A DNA stretch of 64,000 nucleotides, from the NCBI GenBank assembly GCA_963787045.1, contig CAWBBR010000002.1, positions 372,001 through 436,000 on the forward strand. Reading direction: 5' to 3'. How positions within the stretch are numbered: the first letter of the stretch is position 1; every line of letters begins with the position of its first letter. This document shows positions 33,957-43,639 of this stretch, one piece after another. The position numbers and the translations under genes are program-made. The notes under the pieces were generated by a model. That model was not told where the DNA came from. It saw only the letters and a list, made by a program, of their open reading frames with translations, and ran no database searches. Source of the stretch: DATJGR01 sp963787045 (GTDB taxonomy: Bacteria > Pseudomonadota > Gammaproteobacteria > Pseudomonadales > Azotimanducaceae).

Positions 33957-34089
33957 GGAGGTCTCCTGACGCAGGATGTCGTTGTCGCCTTGCGGAAAGA
34001 GGATACGGCGTTCGCAATCGAGTTGGGTAGGCAGTGGAACCGCGCGGTCCGATTGAGGAGGATACGCATCATGTGGTGGAGGAGGCGCA

Positions 34090-34713
34090 ATGAATCGAAA
34101 GCCAGAGATCAAGCTGTTCGAACTCGGCCCCACCCGTTCCGCTCGCGTCCGCTGGACGCTGCTCGAGGCCGGGCTCGAGTACGAATCCATTGGTAACCGT
34201 CCGGACATCATCGGCAGCGAGCAACTCAGAGAGGTTCACCCGCTCGGCAAGTTGCCCGCCGCGATCATCGACGGTAAGCCGTTGTTCGAATCTGCGGCGA
34301 TCGCAACGGCGATCGCAGGATCTCTGCCGGAAAGGAATCTGGTCGCGAAGCCGGGCTCATCGTCCCGTGCACTGCACGATCAGTGGGTGTGCTTCGCGCT
34401 GGCGGAGCTGGAATGCTGGGCGTGGAGCAGCGAACTGAACACGTTGGATTTCGTGTTTCCGAAAGATCAGCACGTGTCGGCGATCATCGAGCAGAACTCG
34501 TTGCTCTTCAGACGCAGCGCGGCGGCGCTCGACGCGGTGTTGAGCAGGACCGAGTATCTGATCGAAGACCGATTCACGGTCACCGACATCATCATGGGTT
34601 ACACGCTCAATTTCGGCGATGAGCAGGGATTGGTGCGCGAGTTTCCGAATCTGACGGCGTACCTGCAGCGGCTGTATCAAAGAGAACACTGCACGCTGGT
34701 GCGGCACGAATAG
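34090..34713 (+). CDS. Glutathione S-transferase family protein
   Basis: 207 residues. The thioredoxin-like N domain (KLFELGPTRSARVRWTLLEAGLEYE, LGKLPAAIIDGKPLFESAAIATAIA) has the cis-Pro and Glu/Ser glutathione-binding residues. The all-helical C domain contains the N-capping box RFTVTDIIMGYTLNF. A role in conjugating or transporting electrophiles with glutathione is likely. Cytosolic. Confidence 0.88.
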   Translation: MNRKPEIKLFELGPTRSARVRWTLLEAGLEYESIGNRPDIIGSEQLREVHPLGKLPAAIIDGKPLFESAAIATAIAGSLPERNLVAKPGSSSRALHDQWVCFALAELECWAWSSELNTLDFVFPKDQHVSAIIEQNSLLFRRSAAALDAVLSRTEYLIEDRFTVTDIIMGYTLNFGDEQGLVREFPNLTAYLQRLYQREHCTLVRHE

Positions 34714-34724
34714 GCACGAGCACC

Positions 34725-35159
34725 ATGGCAAAACGGCCCAGCACCGCACGTACTACGCGAACGAAAGCACCGAAGCTCGACATCGGCCGGCGTGCCGCGG
34801 CCGTGAAGGCGATTATTGAAGCGAAGCCCGGCACCGAGGCGAAACCGATGTCCGCACCGCGCGCGTCTGTTCCGAGCTCGATCATCTTCAAGGTGATGGG
34901 AAAGATGTTCGCGATTCTGTCCGTTCGCGGTATCGAGAACGTCATTCTCAAATGCGATCCGAACCTGGCGCAGTCGCTGCGGGAACAATACGAGGGCGTC
35001 GGCCATCGCTCGCATCTCGATCGGCGCTTCTGGATCAGCGTCAGTCTCGACGCCGACGTGCCCGAGGACGAGGTGGAGCGACTGATCGGGCATTCGTACG
35101 CACTCGTGTGCGAGGGTCTGACGCGCAAGCAAAAGGCTGAGCTTGCTGTGCTGTCGTGA
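34725..35159 (+). CDS. MmcQ/YjbR (DUF1801-distinct) family DNA-binding-like protein
   Basis: 144 residues. The opening about 45 residues are basic and low-complexity. The rest has FKVMGKMFAILSVRGIENVILKCDPNLAQSLREQYEGV...RFWISVSLDADVPEDEVERLIGHSYALV, the double-wing CyaY-like fold of YjbR/MmcQ proteins. The family is annotated as DNA-binding from structure, without a proven role. It closely follows the GST gene. Confidence 0.82.
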   Translation: MAKRPSTARTTRTKAPKLDIGRRAAAVKAIIEAKPGTEAKPMSAPRASVPSSIIFKVMGKMFAILSVRGIENVILKCDPNLAQSLREQYEGVGHRSHLDRRFWISVSLDADVPEDEVERLIGHSYALVCEGLTRKQKAELAVLS

Positions 35160-35223
35160 GAAGATGCGCCGCGCTCGGCGTTTCCAACGAGACCGCATGG
35201 CGGTCGATCTCGAGGAGATGAAA

Positions 35224-35661
35224 GTGTCGATACAACCGTTTGTCGTTACCCCGAAGGATTACGCGGCAGAACTCAACATCGTCGGCGAGCACGTCACGGT
35301 GCTCGCGTCCGGAGAAGCGACGCAGAGCTACGAAGTGTTCCTGCAACGCGGTCCTGAAGGCAGCGGCCCGCCGCCGCATAGCCATCCCTGGGACGAATCG
35401 TTCTACGTCGTCAAAGGCAACATCGACTTCGGCATCGGCGAGCGTTCGATGACGGCGTCGCCGGGAACGCTGGTGCATCTTCCCGCGGGCACCACGCACT
35501 GGTTCCGCTTCGGCGCCGGCGGCGGCGAAATGGTGTCGATGACGTCGCGGCTCGGTGCATCGAAGATGTTCACCGACATGGCGCGCGAAGTAGCGCCGGT
35601 GAATCCAGATCTCGCGAAGCTCACGGAAGTGGGCGCGCGCTATGGGATGAAAGTCGGATGA
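35224..35661 (+). CDS. Cupin domain protein
   Basis: About 145 residues. The cupin motif 1 is GPPPHSHPWDESFYVVKGNIDFGIG (His, His, Glu metal ligands); motif 2 is PGTLVHLPAGTTHWFRFG with its His. It is a small single-domain beta barrel that may bind a metal and act as dioxygenase, isomerase or sensor. Three in-frame starts exist: ATG 35197, ATG 35218 and GTG 35224. I choose the last because GGAG is six bases upstream. It overlaps the next gene by four bases. Confidence 0.82.
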   Translation: MSIQPFVVTPKDYAAELNIVGEHVTVLASGEATQSYEVFLQRGPEGSGPPPHSHPWDESFYVVKGNIDFGIGERSMTASPGTLVHLPAGTTHWFRFGAGGGEMVSMTSRLGASKMFTDMAREVAPVNPDLAKLTEVGARYGMKVG

Positions 35662-36717
35662 ATGCACCTTCGAGCCGTAAAGGCATGCATGTCGGCATCG
35701 TCGGCGCCACGGGCCTGGTCGGTGAGTTCATGCGCGCGTCGCTCATTGAACGGAACTTTCCGGTTCGTTCGCTGCGGCTGTTTGCGTCGGCGCGTTCGGC
35801 CGGCAAATCGATTCCGTGGAAGGATCAGCGGATCCTGGTGGAGGATGCCGCATCCGCCGATTACGCCGGCCTCGACGTGGTGTTCTTTTCGGCAGGTGCA
35901 GATACGTCGCGCGAACTCGCGCCGGTCGTTGCAGCCGCGGGAGCTGTGGTCATCGACAATTCGTCCGCGTGGCGCATCCCGACGTGCCGTTGGTGGTGGC
36001 GGAGGTGAACCCGTCCGCGCTCGGCTCGATTCCGAAGGGCATCGTTGCGAATCCGAATTGCACGACGATGGCCGCCATGCCGGTGCTGAAGCCGCTGCAC
36101 GATGCGGCCGGGCTGCAGCGACTGGTGGTGAGCACGTATAGGGCGTCTCCGGCGGGGGCGTTGCCGGCGTGCAGGAGCTGAACGAGCAGGTGCAGAAGGT
36201 CGGCGCCGAGTCGACGCGTCTGGTGAACGACGGTAACGCCGTCGAGTTTCCGAAAACCAGCAAATGGCCCGTTCCGATCGCGTTCAACGTGGTGCCGTTC
36301 AACTATAAGGTGGTCGAAGACGGCTACACGGACGAAGAGATCAAGCTGCGCAACGAAAGCCGGAAGATTCTAGACATCCCCGATCTGCTCGTATCCGGCA
36401 CGTGTGTTCGCGTACCGGTGTTCACCGGCCATTCGTTGTCGATCAACGCCGCGTTCGAGCGGCCAATCTCGGTGGAAACGGCGATGCGAATTCTGCGTGC
36501 AGCGCCCGGCGTCGTCGTAACCGACATACCGAATCCGTTGGCGGCCGCCGGCCGCGATCCGGTACTGGTCGGCCGGGTTCGGTCCGACCCCACGGTCGAA
36601 CACGGGCTTGCGCTGTTCGTAAGCGGCGACAATCTCCGCAAGGGCGCGGCTCTGAACGCGGTACAGATCGCCGAAGTGCTGGGGTCGATGGAGCGATCGC
36701 CTCAGCGCAGTCGTTAG
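35658..36717 (+). CDS. asd: Aspartate-semialdehyde dehydrogenase (two frameshifts)
   Basis: Makes aspartate semialdehyde from aspartyl phosphate for Lys, Met, Thr and cell-wall diaminopimelate. N-terminal NADP site GIVGATGLVGE; VVFFSAGADTSREL; VIDNSSAWR; catalytic Cys in GIVANPNCTTM; C-terminal RVPVFTGHSLSINAAFE and VGRVRSD. Here the breaks are losses, not gains: near 35985 (SSAWR to HPDVPLVVAEVNP) and near 36137 (STY to VSGAGVAGVQEL). About 353 residues when repaired. If this is the only asd copy it must be functional, arguing for consensus errors. Confidence 0.82.
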
Positions 36718-36721
36718 GCGG

Positions 36722-37386
36722 ATGAAAGGCGTAGTTTTCGATCTGGACGAGACGCTCGTCGATCGGCGCGGATCGCTCAGCGCTTATGCGCGCCGATTGA
36801 ATGAAGCGTTTGCCGATGCGACCGTCGCGGCCGGCGATTTGTTCGTAAGCGAATTTCATCGCCTGGACGGTAACGGTCGCGTGCCGCGCGACGAATTTTT
36901 CGAGCGCCTGTCGGCTGTTCTGTTCAAGGATGTCTCCGCGGCGCGGATCAAAGAGCATTTCGAGACGACGGCGTGGATGCAACCGTTCCTGTTCGATCGG
37001 GTACCCGATCTGCTCGATCCATTCGCGAGCGTGATTGGCGGATCGGCATCGTCACCAACGGTGGCGTGGCGGCGCAGTCGGCCAAGATCGAAAACTCCGG
37101 ACTCGCCGAGTTGATCGACGAATCGGTGATTTCGGCGGCGTTTGGCATGAAGAAGCCGGCACCCGAGATCTTTCGTCATCTCATCGACCAGCTGCACATC
37201 GACCCGGCGCTATCGTGGTTCGTCGGCGACGATCCGCGGGCGGACATCTCGGGGCTCGCGCGAGTGGGGTTCAAGACGTGCTGGGTGGAACGCTACTCCG
37301 CGTGGCCCGCCGATCTGCAGCGCTGTTACGATGCGCGCGTCGATGCAACGGCCGACTGTTGGGAGGCGATTGCGCGTGTCGCCTAG
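36722..37386 (+). CDS. HAD superfamily hydrolase (frameshift)
   Basis: Phosphatase of about 221 residues. Motif I VVFDLDETLVD at the N terminus, motif II IGIVTNGG, motif III Lys in GMKKPAPEIFRHL, motif IV WFVGDDPRADISGL. A lost base near 37035 separates the cap domain (LDPF) from RERDWRIGIVTNGG. The cap position is that of subfamily I (dehalogenase/phosphoglycolate-phosphatase type). The gene begins five bases after asd and overlaps the next start. Confidence 0.82.
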
Positions 37387-37975
37387 CCATTCGTCAACGG
37401 CGATCTTCGAGGTCATCAAGTCCCTCAGCCCCATCAGGCTGCACACGGAACGTCTGGTGCTGCGTCCCGTGCGGGAATCGGACGCCCGCGATCTGTTCGC
37501 GATCTTCTCCGACGCTCGAGTCAGTCGCTATCTGAGCCATCCTGCATGGACCGACATCGCGAGTGCGCACGAACTCGTCGCTAGGACGGTCGCGGCGGTG
37601 GACGCGGGCAAGTACGTCTACCTGGGCATCGAACGAACGAGCGACGGCAAGCTGATCGGCGAGTGCTCCCTGTTCAACCTGATGCCGCAGTGCAGGCGCG
37701 CCGAAGTCGGCTACACGTTGGCGCAGGAGGCCTGGGGCAACGGTTACATCAGCGAAGCGCTGGTGACTCTGCTCGAGTTCGGTTTCGCGCGGCTCTATTT
37801 GAATCGAGTGGAGGCCGACGTCGATCCACGCAACGTGGCGTCCGCGAGAACACTGGAGAAGCTCGGCTTCCAGAAGGAAGGGCTGCTGCGAGAGCGGTGG
37901 ATCGTCGGCGAAGAAGTATCCGATTCGGCGCTGTATGGCTTACTCGCCGTCGAATGGCAGGCGCGACGTGGCTGA
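37376..37975 (+). CDS. GNAT acetyltransferase, RimJ/RimL type
   Basis: 199 residues from GTG 37376, which overlaps the HAD gene and has GGGAGG ten bases upstream. RimJ/L features are IRLHTERLVLRPVRESDARDLFAIFSD, IGECSLFNLMPQCRRAEVGYTLAQEAWGNGYISEAL (acetyl-CoA loop) and NVASARTLEKLGFQKEGLLRERW. Members acetylate ribosomal proteins or other N termini. Not part of a cassette array. Confidence 0.9.
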   Translation: MSPSHSSTAIFEVIKSLSPIRLHTERLVLRPVRESDARDLFAIFSDARVSRYLSHPAWTDIASAHELVARTVAAVDAGKYVYLGIERTSDGKLIGECSLFNLMPQCRRAEVGYTLAQEAWGNGYISEALVTLLEFGFARLYLNRVEADVDPRNVASARTLEKLGFQKEGLLRERWIVGEEVSDSALYGLLAVEWQARRG

Positions 37976-38397
37976 TCCGTTGACCGTCGTTGCAGCCGTT
38001 GCCGCGGATGCGACCTGGCTCGCCGCCAACGACCGCCATGTGTCGCGAGCGATCATCGAGGACAAGATCGAGCGCGGCGAGATTCTCGTTGCGTGGCTCG
38101 GCGATGCCCGCGTCGGCTGGTTGCGCTGGAGCTATTTCTGGGACGCGATTCCGTTCATGAATCTGCTCTATGTCGTGGAGAACGAGCGTGGGACGCTCCA
38201 TCGGAAAGGCGTTGGTGCTGAAGTGGGAGATGCTGATGCGGTCGAACGGAGTCGAGCGCGTGCTCACGTCGACGCTGTCGAACGAGACGGCGCAGCACTT
38301 CTACCGCAAGCTCGGCTATCGCGACACCGGTTCGCTGCTGCTGCCCGATGAGGCGCTCGAGATCATTCTGACCAAGACACTGACGGAGGCGAGATGA
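37968..38397 (+). CDS. GNAT acetyltransferase (frameshift)
   Basis: GTG 37968 overlaps the previous stop. The first half (ATWLAANDRHVSRAIIEDKIERGEILVAWLGDARVGWLRWSYFWDAIPFMNLLYV) leads into the acetyl-CoA loop. There, one extra G in GTGGGACG near 38193 moves the frame to GRSIGKALVLKWEMLM and the TLSNETAQHFYRKLGYRDTGSLLL end. About 142 residues. The stop overlaps the GFA gene's ATG (ATGA), so the four small genes from 36722 to 38798 look like one operon. Confidence 0.8.
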
Positions 38398-38798
38398 CGC
38401 GCGTTGCGGCGTGTTCGTGCGGTTCGCTGCGGGTGACCGCTGCCGGCGAACCGCAGGCGGTGGTTGCGTGTCACTGCATCGACTGCCAGCGACGCACCGG
38501 GTCCGTGTTCGGCGTCGGTGCTTACTATCCGATCGAGCAGATCAGTGCGTCGGGCGAATCACGCTCCTATGCGCGCCCGACGGACGCCGGCCATCAGTTC
38601 ACCACCCACTTCTGTCCGCACTGCGGAACGTCGGTGCATTGGGTATCCGGCAAGAACCCCGGGCTCGTCGGCATTGCGGTCGGCGCGTTTGCCGATCCGT
38701 CGTTCCCGCCGCCGGTGCGATCGGTATGGGAGCGCTCGAAGCACCGCTGGGCCGACATCGGCGTCGCGTCCCAACATTTCGACAAAGGGCGTGTTTAG
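38394..38798 (+). CDS. GFA/CENP-V family zinc protein
   Basis: 134 residues with the Cys ligands of the Mss4-like fold in ACSCGSLRV, ACHCIDCQRRTGSVFGVGAYYP and HFCPHCGTSVHW. It ends two bases before the convergent CoA-transferase stop. Annotated as glutathione-dependent formaldehyde-activating enzyme-like; activity unproven. Confidence 0.86.
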   Translation: MTRVAACSCGSLRVTAAGEPQAVVACHCIDCQRRTGSVFGVGAYYPIEQISASGESRSYARPTDAGHQFTTHFCPHCGTSVHWVSGKNPGLVGIAVGAFADPSFPPPVRSVWERSKHRWADIGVASQHFDKGRV

Positions 38799-38799
38799 C

Positions 38800-41105
38800 T
38801 CAACCCCTGCCGAGGATCTCGCGCATCACCCACTCGCTGTCGCCGCCCAGGCTCGGGATCTTGCCGACGCGCGGCTGCATGTCGGAGAAGCGGAAGCCGA
38901 CGCCTTCGACGTAGACCTCGCCCAACTGCTCGTGCTGGGTGCGAACGAAATGCTCGCGCTGCGCGAGCTGCGCGTCGTCTTTCACGATCGCCGCATTTGT
39001 CACCGCGTGCGCCGGAACGCCGATGCGTTGCAGGCGCGCCTCGAGTTCGACCGCGTTCTGGGTGGCGGTCCACAGCGAAATCCGCTCTTCGATGACGGCC
39101 GCCGAGGCGCGACGTTCCCCAACGCCGGCGTTGCGCAACGCCGTCAGTTCGTCCGCGCCGATTTCGGCGACGAGTGCGCGCCAGTCGGCGTCGTCGCGAA
39201 CGGCGATCGCGATCCACTGGTCGTCGCCGGCGCAACGGAATGCGTCGTGCGGAAACATCGTGCGGTCGGTGTTGCCGAGGCGATCGGGGTACTGCTCGGA
39301 CCGCGAAGCCTCGGCCACCGCCACCGACAGATAGTGCATCGCACTTTCGGCCTGCGACTGATCGATGTGCTGGCCTTCGCCGGTTCGATCGCGGTGGTGT
39401 AGCGCGGCGAGCAGGGCGACTACCGAGAAGCGCGGCGCCACGTAGTCCGTGTACGGGCCGAACGGACCGCACGGTGCGCGGCCTGGTTCGCCCGTTGGCA
39501 AGGCGAGGCCGCCGAGCGCAGCGCCCATCGTGCCGTAGCCGGCCATCATGGCGTACGGCCCGGTCTGCCCGAACAGACAGGTGCTCAGCATCACGAGGCT
39601 CGGTTTGCGCGCCGACAGCGACGCGTAGTCGAGGCCCCACTTCTTCATTGCCTTTGGCGAGAACGACTCCATCACGATGTCGGCCCAGTCGACCAGTTCG
39701 AGAATGCGTTGCTTTGCCCTCCGGCGTGCCGGGATCGAGCGCAAGACTGCGTTTGCCGGCATTGATGCTCGCAAACGAAGCGGACGTTTCGGCCGAGAAC
39801 TTGTCGTCGTAGAACGGCCCGAGGATTCGCACCAGATCGAGCCGTGTGCGCGACTCCACTTTGACGACGGTCGCGCCGTAGTCCGCGAGCACCCGCGACG
39901 ACCACGGTCCGGCCATCACCCAGGTGAAGTCGAGCACTTTGACGCCTTCCAGCGGCAGCGGCCGGCGCGATGACGACGCGTCGGTCGCTGACGGCAACGA
40001 TCGGGCGCGCAGCGCGGGCGCGTTCGCGTTCAACGCGGGCGCGGTGTGCGCCAGACGCAGCGGCTGCGCGCTGAATTTCGCGAATGCACCCGGAAGTTTG
40101 AGCCCGTTCGTCTCCCACCAGAAGTCGCGATCGGCGAGTTGCCGATCATGTAGAAGATCCTGCACGGTGGACACGGGGACGATCAGCGCGCCGTACTGCA
40201 GGGCGCCGTTGAGCAGTTCCTGTTTGGTGCGAGCGGCTATGAACTGGCCGATGCTCCCAACCAGTTGCTGCATCGGTGCGGGATCGCCGCCGGTGCGCAG
40301 CGTGCCGACGTAGGTGGCCCAGTCCGAGCGTCGCCAACGTCTCCGTAATGGCGCCGGACTCGCGCATCCACTTCAGCAGATTGTGTGCAAACCCGATCAT
40401 GGGTCCGGCAAAACCCAGCGTCAGCGAGACGTAACCGTCTTTCGACGGCCAGATCAGCGGGAGGCCGCCGAATGCGGTGCGACCGAACCGCGATGCGCCG
40501 ATGTAAGCGGTAAGCAGCGAATATGACGCGGCGAGGTTGCACGCCTGTTGAGCGGAAATGTCGACGTGCTGACCTCGTCCCGTTCGGTCGGCGCTGCGCA
40601 GTGCGAGCAGCGCCGCACCGGCGGCCGCAACGCCTGCGTGCGACCACGCCGTGATGGCGCCGGTGCGCAGCGGTTTGCTGTCGGCGAATCCCGTGATCGC
40701 CATCGTGCCGGAGGCCGCCTGCACGATCAGATCCGTGGCGGCATAGTCGCGTTTCGGACCGTCGCTGCCGAACGCCGTGATCGATACACGCACCAGTCTC
40801 GGATGGGCGGCGTGCAGTTGCGCGAGTGCCGCGCCCGTTTCGCCACCGTTGTCCACGACTACATCGGCCTGCGCCGCGAGGCCGGCGAGTTGCGCCCTGC
40901 CGGCAGCGGACGCGAGATCGATCACGACGCTGTCGCAGTTGCGTGCATACACCTGCCACATCAGTTCGCCCGGCAGCGCGTGGCGCATCGGCGAACCGCC
41001 GGGCGGCTCCACGCGCACGACCTGCGCACCGAGATCGGCCAACAGCTGGCCGCACAGCGCGCCGCGTTCGTCGGTGAGATCGAGAACCCTGTAGTCAGCC
41101 AACAT
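38800..41105 (-). CDS. Double CaiB/BaiF (family III) CoA-transferase fusion (two frameshifts)
   Basis: About 768 residues: two complete family III CoA-transferase halves in one chain. The first runs from DYRVLDLTDERGALCGQLLADLGAQVVRVEPP to a GRTAFGGLPL region. The second begins VKVLDFTWVMAGPWSSRVLADYGATVVKVES and has the GRAPCGPFGPYTDY and TDRTMFPHDAFRC blocks. These enzymes move CoA between acids via an aspartyl-CoA anhydride. One extra base near 40325 (TLG/WATYVGTLRTGGD) and one near 39715 (PEGK/QRILELVDWAD). Both restore a single frame. It heads a minus-strand acyl-CoA operon with the next two genes. Confidence 0.82.
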
Positions 41106-41117
41106 GGTGCGCCTCCT

Positions 41118-42053
41118 CTAGCGGGTTGCCGACGCGTACTCGGCCGCGACGCGATCGACGAGATCGGCCACGTCCGGAACATCGTGTATTTGCGCCACGG
41201 TGTGGCCCGCCGACCAGACGTCTTTCCAACGCTTCGGCGCGTTCGCCGATACGCCGGGGGCGCTCGCGGACACGCCAGAGGCGAGTGCGTCCAGCGACCC
41301 CACGCCTGTTGCGTCCATTCCGGCCAATTCGACGGAGGGGCGCAGCAGGTTCGTTTCGAGACCGGTGAGCGCGCGCGACAGTACGATGTCGTCGAGCGAC
41401 GACGACACCAGCATGTCCTTGTAGCCCGGCGCCGCGAGGCTCTGCTTCGTTGCGATGAAACGCGTACCCATATAGGCGAGATCGCAGCCCAGCACGATCG
41501 CCGCGCGCAACGCGACGCCGTCCGCCACGCCGCCGGCGAGCACCACCGGTCCGTCGAACACCGAGCGCACGGCGCGCACGAACGCCAACGGATTGGCCCA
41601 GCCGGTTTGTCCGCCGGCGCCGGCCGTCAGCAGGATCAGACCGTCGACGCCAACCTGCAACGCGCGCTCGACGTGCCGCATCGAGGCGACGTCGGCGAAC
41701 ACGAGCCCGCCCGCGGCGTGAATCGTATCCATCACCGGCGCGGGGCTGCCGACGCTGGTGATCACGAGGGCTGGCGCGTATTTCTCGACCAGCTTCATGT
41801 CTTCGTGCAGGCGCGTATTCGTCTTGTGGACGATCAGGTTCGGCGCATACGGCGCACCGCCGTCCGTTTCCTGCTGCATTCGCGCGAGCCAGCGGTCGAG
41901 TTCGTCGACGGTGCGGCAGTTCTTCGTCGGAAACGAACCGACCACACCGGCGCGACACGCTTCGATCACGAGATCGGGACCGGAAACCAACAGCATCGGC
42001 GCCGCGATGAGCGGCAGGCGCAGACGGTCGCTGATCGATGCAGGTAACGACAT
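41118..42053 (-). CDS. Nitronate monooxygenase/2-nitropropane dioxygenase-like flavoprotein
   Basis: 311 residues, TIM-barrel FMN enzyme. LPLIAAPMLLVSGPDLVIEACRAGVVGSFP at the start, GADVASMRHVERALQVGVDGLILLTAGAGGQTG, and VLAGGVADGVALRAAIVLGCDLAYMGTRF (FMN phosphate site) are present. True nitronate oxidation is only one of several activities in the family; enoyl reductase-like roles are also known. An unusual repeat SGVSASAP/GVSANAP sits in the C-terminal third. In the acyl-CoA cluster context a catabolic reductase role is possible. Confidence 0.85.
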   Translation of the reverse strand: MSLPASISDRLRLPLIAAPMLLVSGPDLVIEACRAGVVGSFPTKNCRTVDELDRWLARMQQETDGGAPYAPNLIVHKTNTRLHEDMKLVEKYAPALVITSVGSPAPVMDTIHAAGGLVFADVASMRHVERALQVGVDGLILLTAGAGGQTGWANPLAFVRAVRSVFDGPVVLAGGVADGVALRAAIVLGCDLAYMGTRFIATKQSLAAPGYKDMLVSSSLDDIVLSRALTGLETNLLRPSVELAGMDATGVGSLDALASGVSASAPGVSANAPKRWKDVWSAGHTVAQIHDVPDVADLVDRVAAEYASATR

Positions 42054-42057
42054 CGCC

Positions 42058-42840
42058 TTACCTGCCTTTCCAGACCGCTTCGCGTTTCTCGGCGAAGGCG
42101 CGCAGACCTTCCTGCAGATCTTCGGATTGCATGACCGCGCGCGACGGTTCCTGTTGTTTCTTCCAGCCGTCCGCGTCGGTCCACACTTCGGCCGCCGAGC
42201 GGAACGCGATTTCCTTCGCGGCTTTCACCGCAACCGGACTGTTGCGCGCGATGAGCCGCGCGAGTTCCAGTGCGCCGTCGAGCGCCTTGCCGGGCGCCAC
42301 CACTTTGTTGACGAGACCGTGCGTATACATTTCGGCGGCGGTCTTCGTTTCGCCGGTGAGGATCATCTCCATCGCGACGTGATACGGCACGCGGCGGGGC
42401 AGGCGGAAGCAGCCGCCGCCGACGGCGAGCAGGCCGCGCTTCGCTTCGGCGAGGCCGAACACCGACGTTTCGGTGGCGACGACGAGGTCGCACGACAGCA
42501 CCATTTCCATACCGCCCGCGAGCGCCTGGCCGTCGATGGCGGCGATGATCGGCTTCTTCGGCGGCGTGCCCATGATCCCGAACCCGCCGCGCTTCTTCGA
42601 CGCGCCCATGTCGCCGGTGCGCGCGGCTTTCAGGTCCTGGCCGGCCGAGAACGTGGGACCGTTGCCTTTGATGATGGCGACCCACAACGCGGCGTCGTCT
42701 TCGTAGCGGTCGATCAGCGCTTCGAGTTGCGCCGCCATGGCGCCGTTGAACGCGTTGCGCGCTTCGGGCCGGTCGATGGTGATCACGAAGATGTGGCCCT
42801 CGATCACTTCGCTCTGAAAGTAGTTGCGCTGCTCGGTCAT
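42058..42840 (-). CDS. Enoyl-CoA hydratase/isomerase (crotonase family)
   Basis: 260 residues. Crotonase fold with ITIDRPEARNAFNGAMAAQLEALI, the oxyanion-hole strand GPTFSAGQDLKA, the second oxyanion segment IDGQALAGGMEMVLSCDLVVA and GLAEAKRGLLAVGGGCFRLPR. The Glu equivalent to the first catalytic residue is replaced by the AVGGG segment, as in crotonobetainyl-CoA hydratase-like proteins. It lies between the flavoprotein and SDR genes on the same strand, consistent with a beta-oxidation-like pathway. Confidence 0.9.
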   Translation of the reverse strand: MTEQRNYFQSEVIEGHIFVITIDRPEARNAFNGAMAAQLEALIDRYEDDAALWVAIIKGNGPTFSAGQDLKAARTGDMGASKKRGGFGIMGTPPKKPIIAAIDGQALAGGMEMVLSCDLVVATETSVFGLAEAKRGLLAVGGGCFRLPRRVPYHVAMEMILTGETKTAAEMYTHGLVNKVVAPGKALDGALELARLIARNSPVAVKAAKEIAFRSAAEVWTDADGWKKQQEPSRAVMQSEDLQEGLRAFAEKREAVWKGR

Positions 42841-42868
42841 TTTTCTCTCCCCTTGATTCGTTCGTTGG

Positions 42869-43639
42869 TTACATGCCGAAGTCGTAGCCGCCGTTCACCG
42901 GATACGTCTGCCCGGTGACCCAGCTCGCCGCATCGGACGACAGGAACAACACCATGTTCGCGACGTCTGACGGTTCGCCGAAGCGGCGGATCACGTAGTT
43001 CGACAGCGCGCGTTTGGCGAAATCCGGATTGTCCATTGCGCGCGACGTGGCCGGCGTGCGCGTTGCGGAGATCGCAACGCAGTTGACGCGAACGGCATGG
43101 CGGCCGGCCGACTTCGCGAGCGCACGCGAGAATCCGGCGGCGCCGGCTTTCGCCGCGCTGTACACCTCGAGGCGCGGTTCGCCGACCCGTCCGGCGTCCG
43201 AGATGATCGTGACGATGCTGCCGCGCTTGTTGCCGATCATTTTCGGCAGCACGAGCCGCGACGCGTTCAATACGCCGAGCAGATTCACGCCGAGCCACGG
43301 CGTCCATTGCTCCGGCGCCTGTTCCCAGAATTCGCCGCGGCCGACTTTCGACGGATCGGCGCCGGCGTTGCCCGCGTTGTTGACGAGCAGCTGGATGTCG
43401 AGCGGTTCGAGTTTTGCCTGCATGGCGGCGAAGTCGGAGACATCGCACGCAATCGCTTCGGCGCGTCCACCGGCCGCCTTGATCTCTTCGACCACGCCGT
43501 TCGCGCGGTCGGCCGAGAAATCGTTCACGTACACGGTGCCGGCGTTGTGCGCGGCGAAGTGCAGCGCAACCTGCCGACCCACGCCTTGTCCGGCGCCGGT
43601 GATCAGCGCGTTCTCGCCTTTCAGATCCAGGATGTTCAT
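42869..43639 (-). CDS. SDR family 3-hydroxyacyl-CoA/ketoreductase-like
   Basis: 256 residues. TGAGQGVGR nucleotide loop at 14-22, NNAGNAG, the catalytic Ser in IISDAG and YSAAK. NDFSAD after the second strand suggests NAD. ATG 43639 overlaps the stop of the TetR gene, so the regulator and this enzyme are one unit. It probably oxidises the hydroxyacyl product of the adjacent hydratase. Confidence 0.9.
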   Translation of the reverse strand: MNILDLKGENALITGAGQGVGRQVALHFAAHNAGTVYVNDFSADRANGVVEEIKAAGGRAEAIACDVSDFAAMQAKLEPLDIQLLVNNAGNAGADPSKVGRGEFWEQAPEQWTPWLGVNLLGVLNASRLVLPKMIGNKRGSIVTIISDAGRVGEPRLEVYSAAKAGAAGFSRALAKSAGRHAVRVNCVAISATRTPATSRAMDNPDFAKRALSNYVIRRFGEPSDVANMVLFLSSDAASWVTGQTYPVNGGYDFGM

